13,441 nucleotides of DNA from Loktanella sp. (GTDB lineage Bacteria; Pseudomonadota; Alphaproteobacteria; Rhodobacterales; Rhodobacteraceae), in NCBI GenBank assembly GCA_003551805.1, contig PUNR01000173.1:1-13441 (forward strand), written 5' to 3'. The notes below the pieces were generated by a model. That model saw only the letters and a program-made list of their open reading frames with translations. It was not told the origin of the DNA and searched no databases. Position numbers and translations under genes: made by a program. Below are positions 13,247 through 13,441 of the stretch, in pieces; the first letter of the stretch is position 1, and each line of letters begins with the position of its first letter.

Positions 13247-13441
13247 ATGTTACCCAATGACCATCGCCACGCCCTGTTGGTCGGCCGCGTCCAGACTGCC
13301 GATGGCCCTGCTGTCGTCACGTTGCGCAAGGGCCGCGTGATCGACATCACCTCGCGCGATGTGCCGACAATGCGCGATCTGCTGGAACGCGACGACCTTG
13401 TCGCCTATGTGCAAAACACTCAGGGCGCAGATCTCGGGTCG
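13247..13441 (+). CDS. FAH-superfamily enzyme, likely 2-keto-3-deoxy-sugar-acid dehydratase; 3' end cut by window
   Basis: Only the first 65 residues are present, in frame to the window end. The opening LLVGRV, PAVVTLRKGRVIDIT, VPTMRDLLERDD and GADLGS matches, from memory, the N-terminal domain of a roughly 390-residue fumarylacetoacetate-hydrolase-family group. That group sits in pentose clusters, and some members have been assigned 2-keto-3-deoxy-xylonate or -arabonate dehydratase activity, forming alpha-ketoglutarate semialdehyde. The catalytic domain is not visible, so activity cannot be checked. The ATG is preceded by AAAGG and lies 24 bp after the enolase-superfamily dehydratase, whose product would be its substrate. 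The role is inferred from family resemblance and gene order. Confidence 0.75.
   Translation, partial: MLPNDHRHALLVGRVQTADGPAVVTLRKGRVIDITSRDVPTMRDLLERDDLVAYVQNTQGADLGS

Noticed and set aside
1..13441. Search by eye for CRISPR repeats, tRNA genes, insertion sequences, phage or toxin-antitoxin genes
   Set aside because: No spaced direct repeats, cloverleaf-like segments, transposase or integrase motifs or small toxin-antitoxin pairs were seen; the window is nearly all metabolic and transport genes.

Overview
The window looks like a chromosomal sugar-catabolism locus from an alphaproteobacterium. The best guess is a marine Rhodobacteraceae (Roseobacter-group) bacterium, judged from the moderately high GC, the codon style and the gene families present; no rRNA or marker gene allows a firmer call. 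There are eleven gene calls: nine complete and two cut by the window edges. I see no tRNA, rRNA, CRISPR array, insertion sequence or prophage gene. No gap between genes exceeds about 225 bases.

Left part (1-4309, all minus strand): a GbpR-like LysR regulator is followed by an unusual FAH-fold protein of the GguC/AraD1 type. Next come a cytoplasmic GH51 alpha-L-arabinofuranosidase and the first two thirds of a UgpC/MsmX-type sugar ABC ATPase, which runs off the left edge. Dyad-rich DNA lies in front of the LysR gene and between LysR and the FAH-like gene; both are candidate regulator sites.

Middle (4534-7546, minus strand): a ROK-family repressor, a Gfo/Idh/MocA oxidoreductase and a ThuA-like protein form a tight, translationally coupled operon. 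It is transcribed divergently from the right-hand operon. The 205-bp divergent control region holds a -35-like element and a near-palindrome of the kind ROK repressors bind.

Right part (7752-13441, plus strand): one operon encodes a complete CUT1-type sugar ABC importer: secreted binding protein, two permeases and an ATPase. It continues with an enolase-superfamily sugar-acid dehydratase and the start of a second FAH-superfamily enzyme, cut by the right edge. A strong hairpin separates the binding protein from the permeases.

Working model (inference): arabinose-containing oligosaccharides or glycosides are imported, cleaved inside the cell by the GH51 enzyme, and the released sugar is oxidised. 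The non-phosphorylating branch would be aldose, lactone, aldonate, 2-keto-3-deoxy-aldonate, then alpha-ketoglutarate semialdehyde. The enolase-superfamily dehydratase and an FAH-fold dehydratase would do the last two steps. The ThuA/Gfo-Idh pair suggests that sugars may also be oxidised at ring carbons (keto-sugar chemistry) or that the Gfo/Idh protein is the aldose dehydrogenase. The parts are known families; the combination, the degenerate GguC-like protein and the regulatory sites are the points most worth checking.
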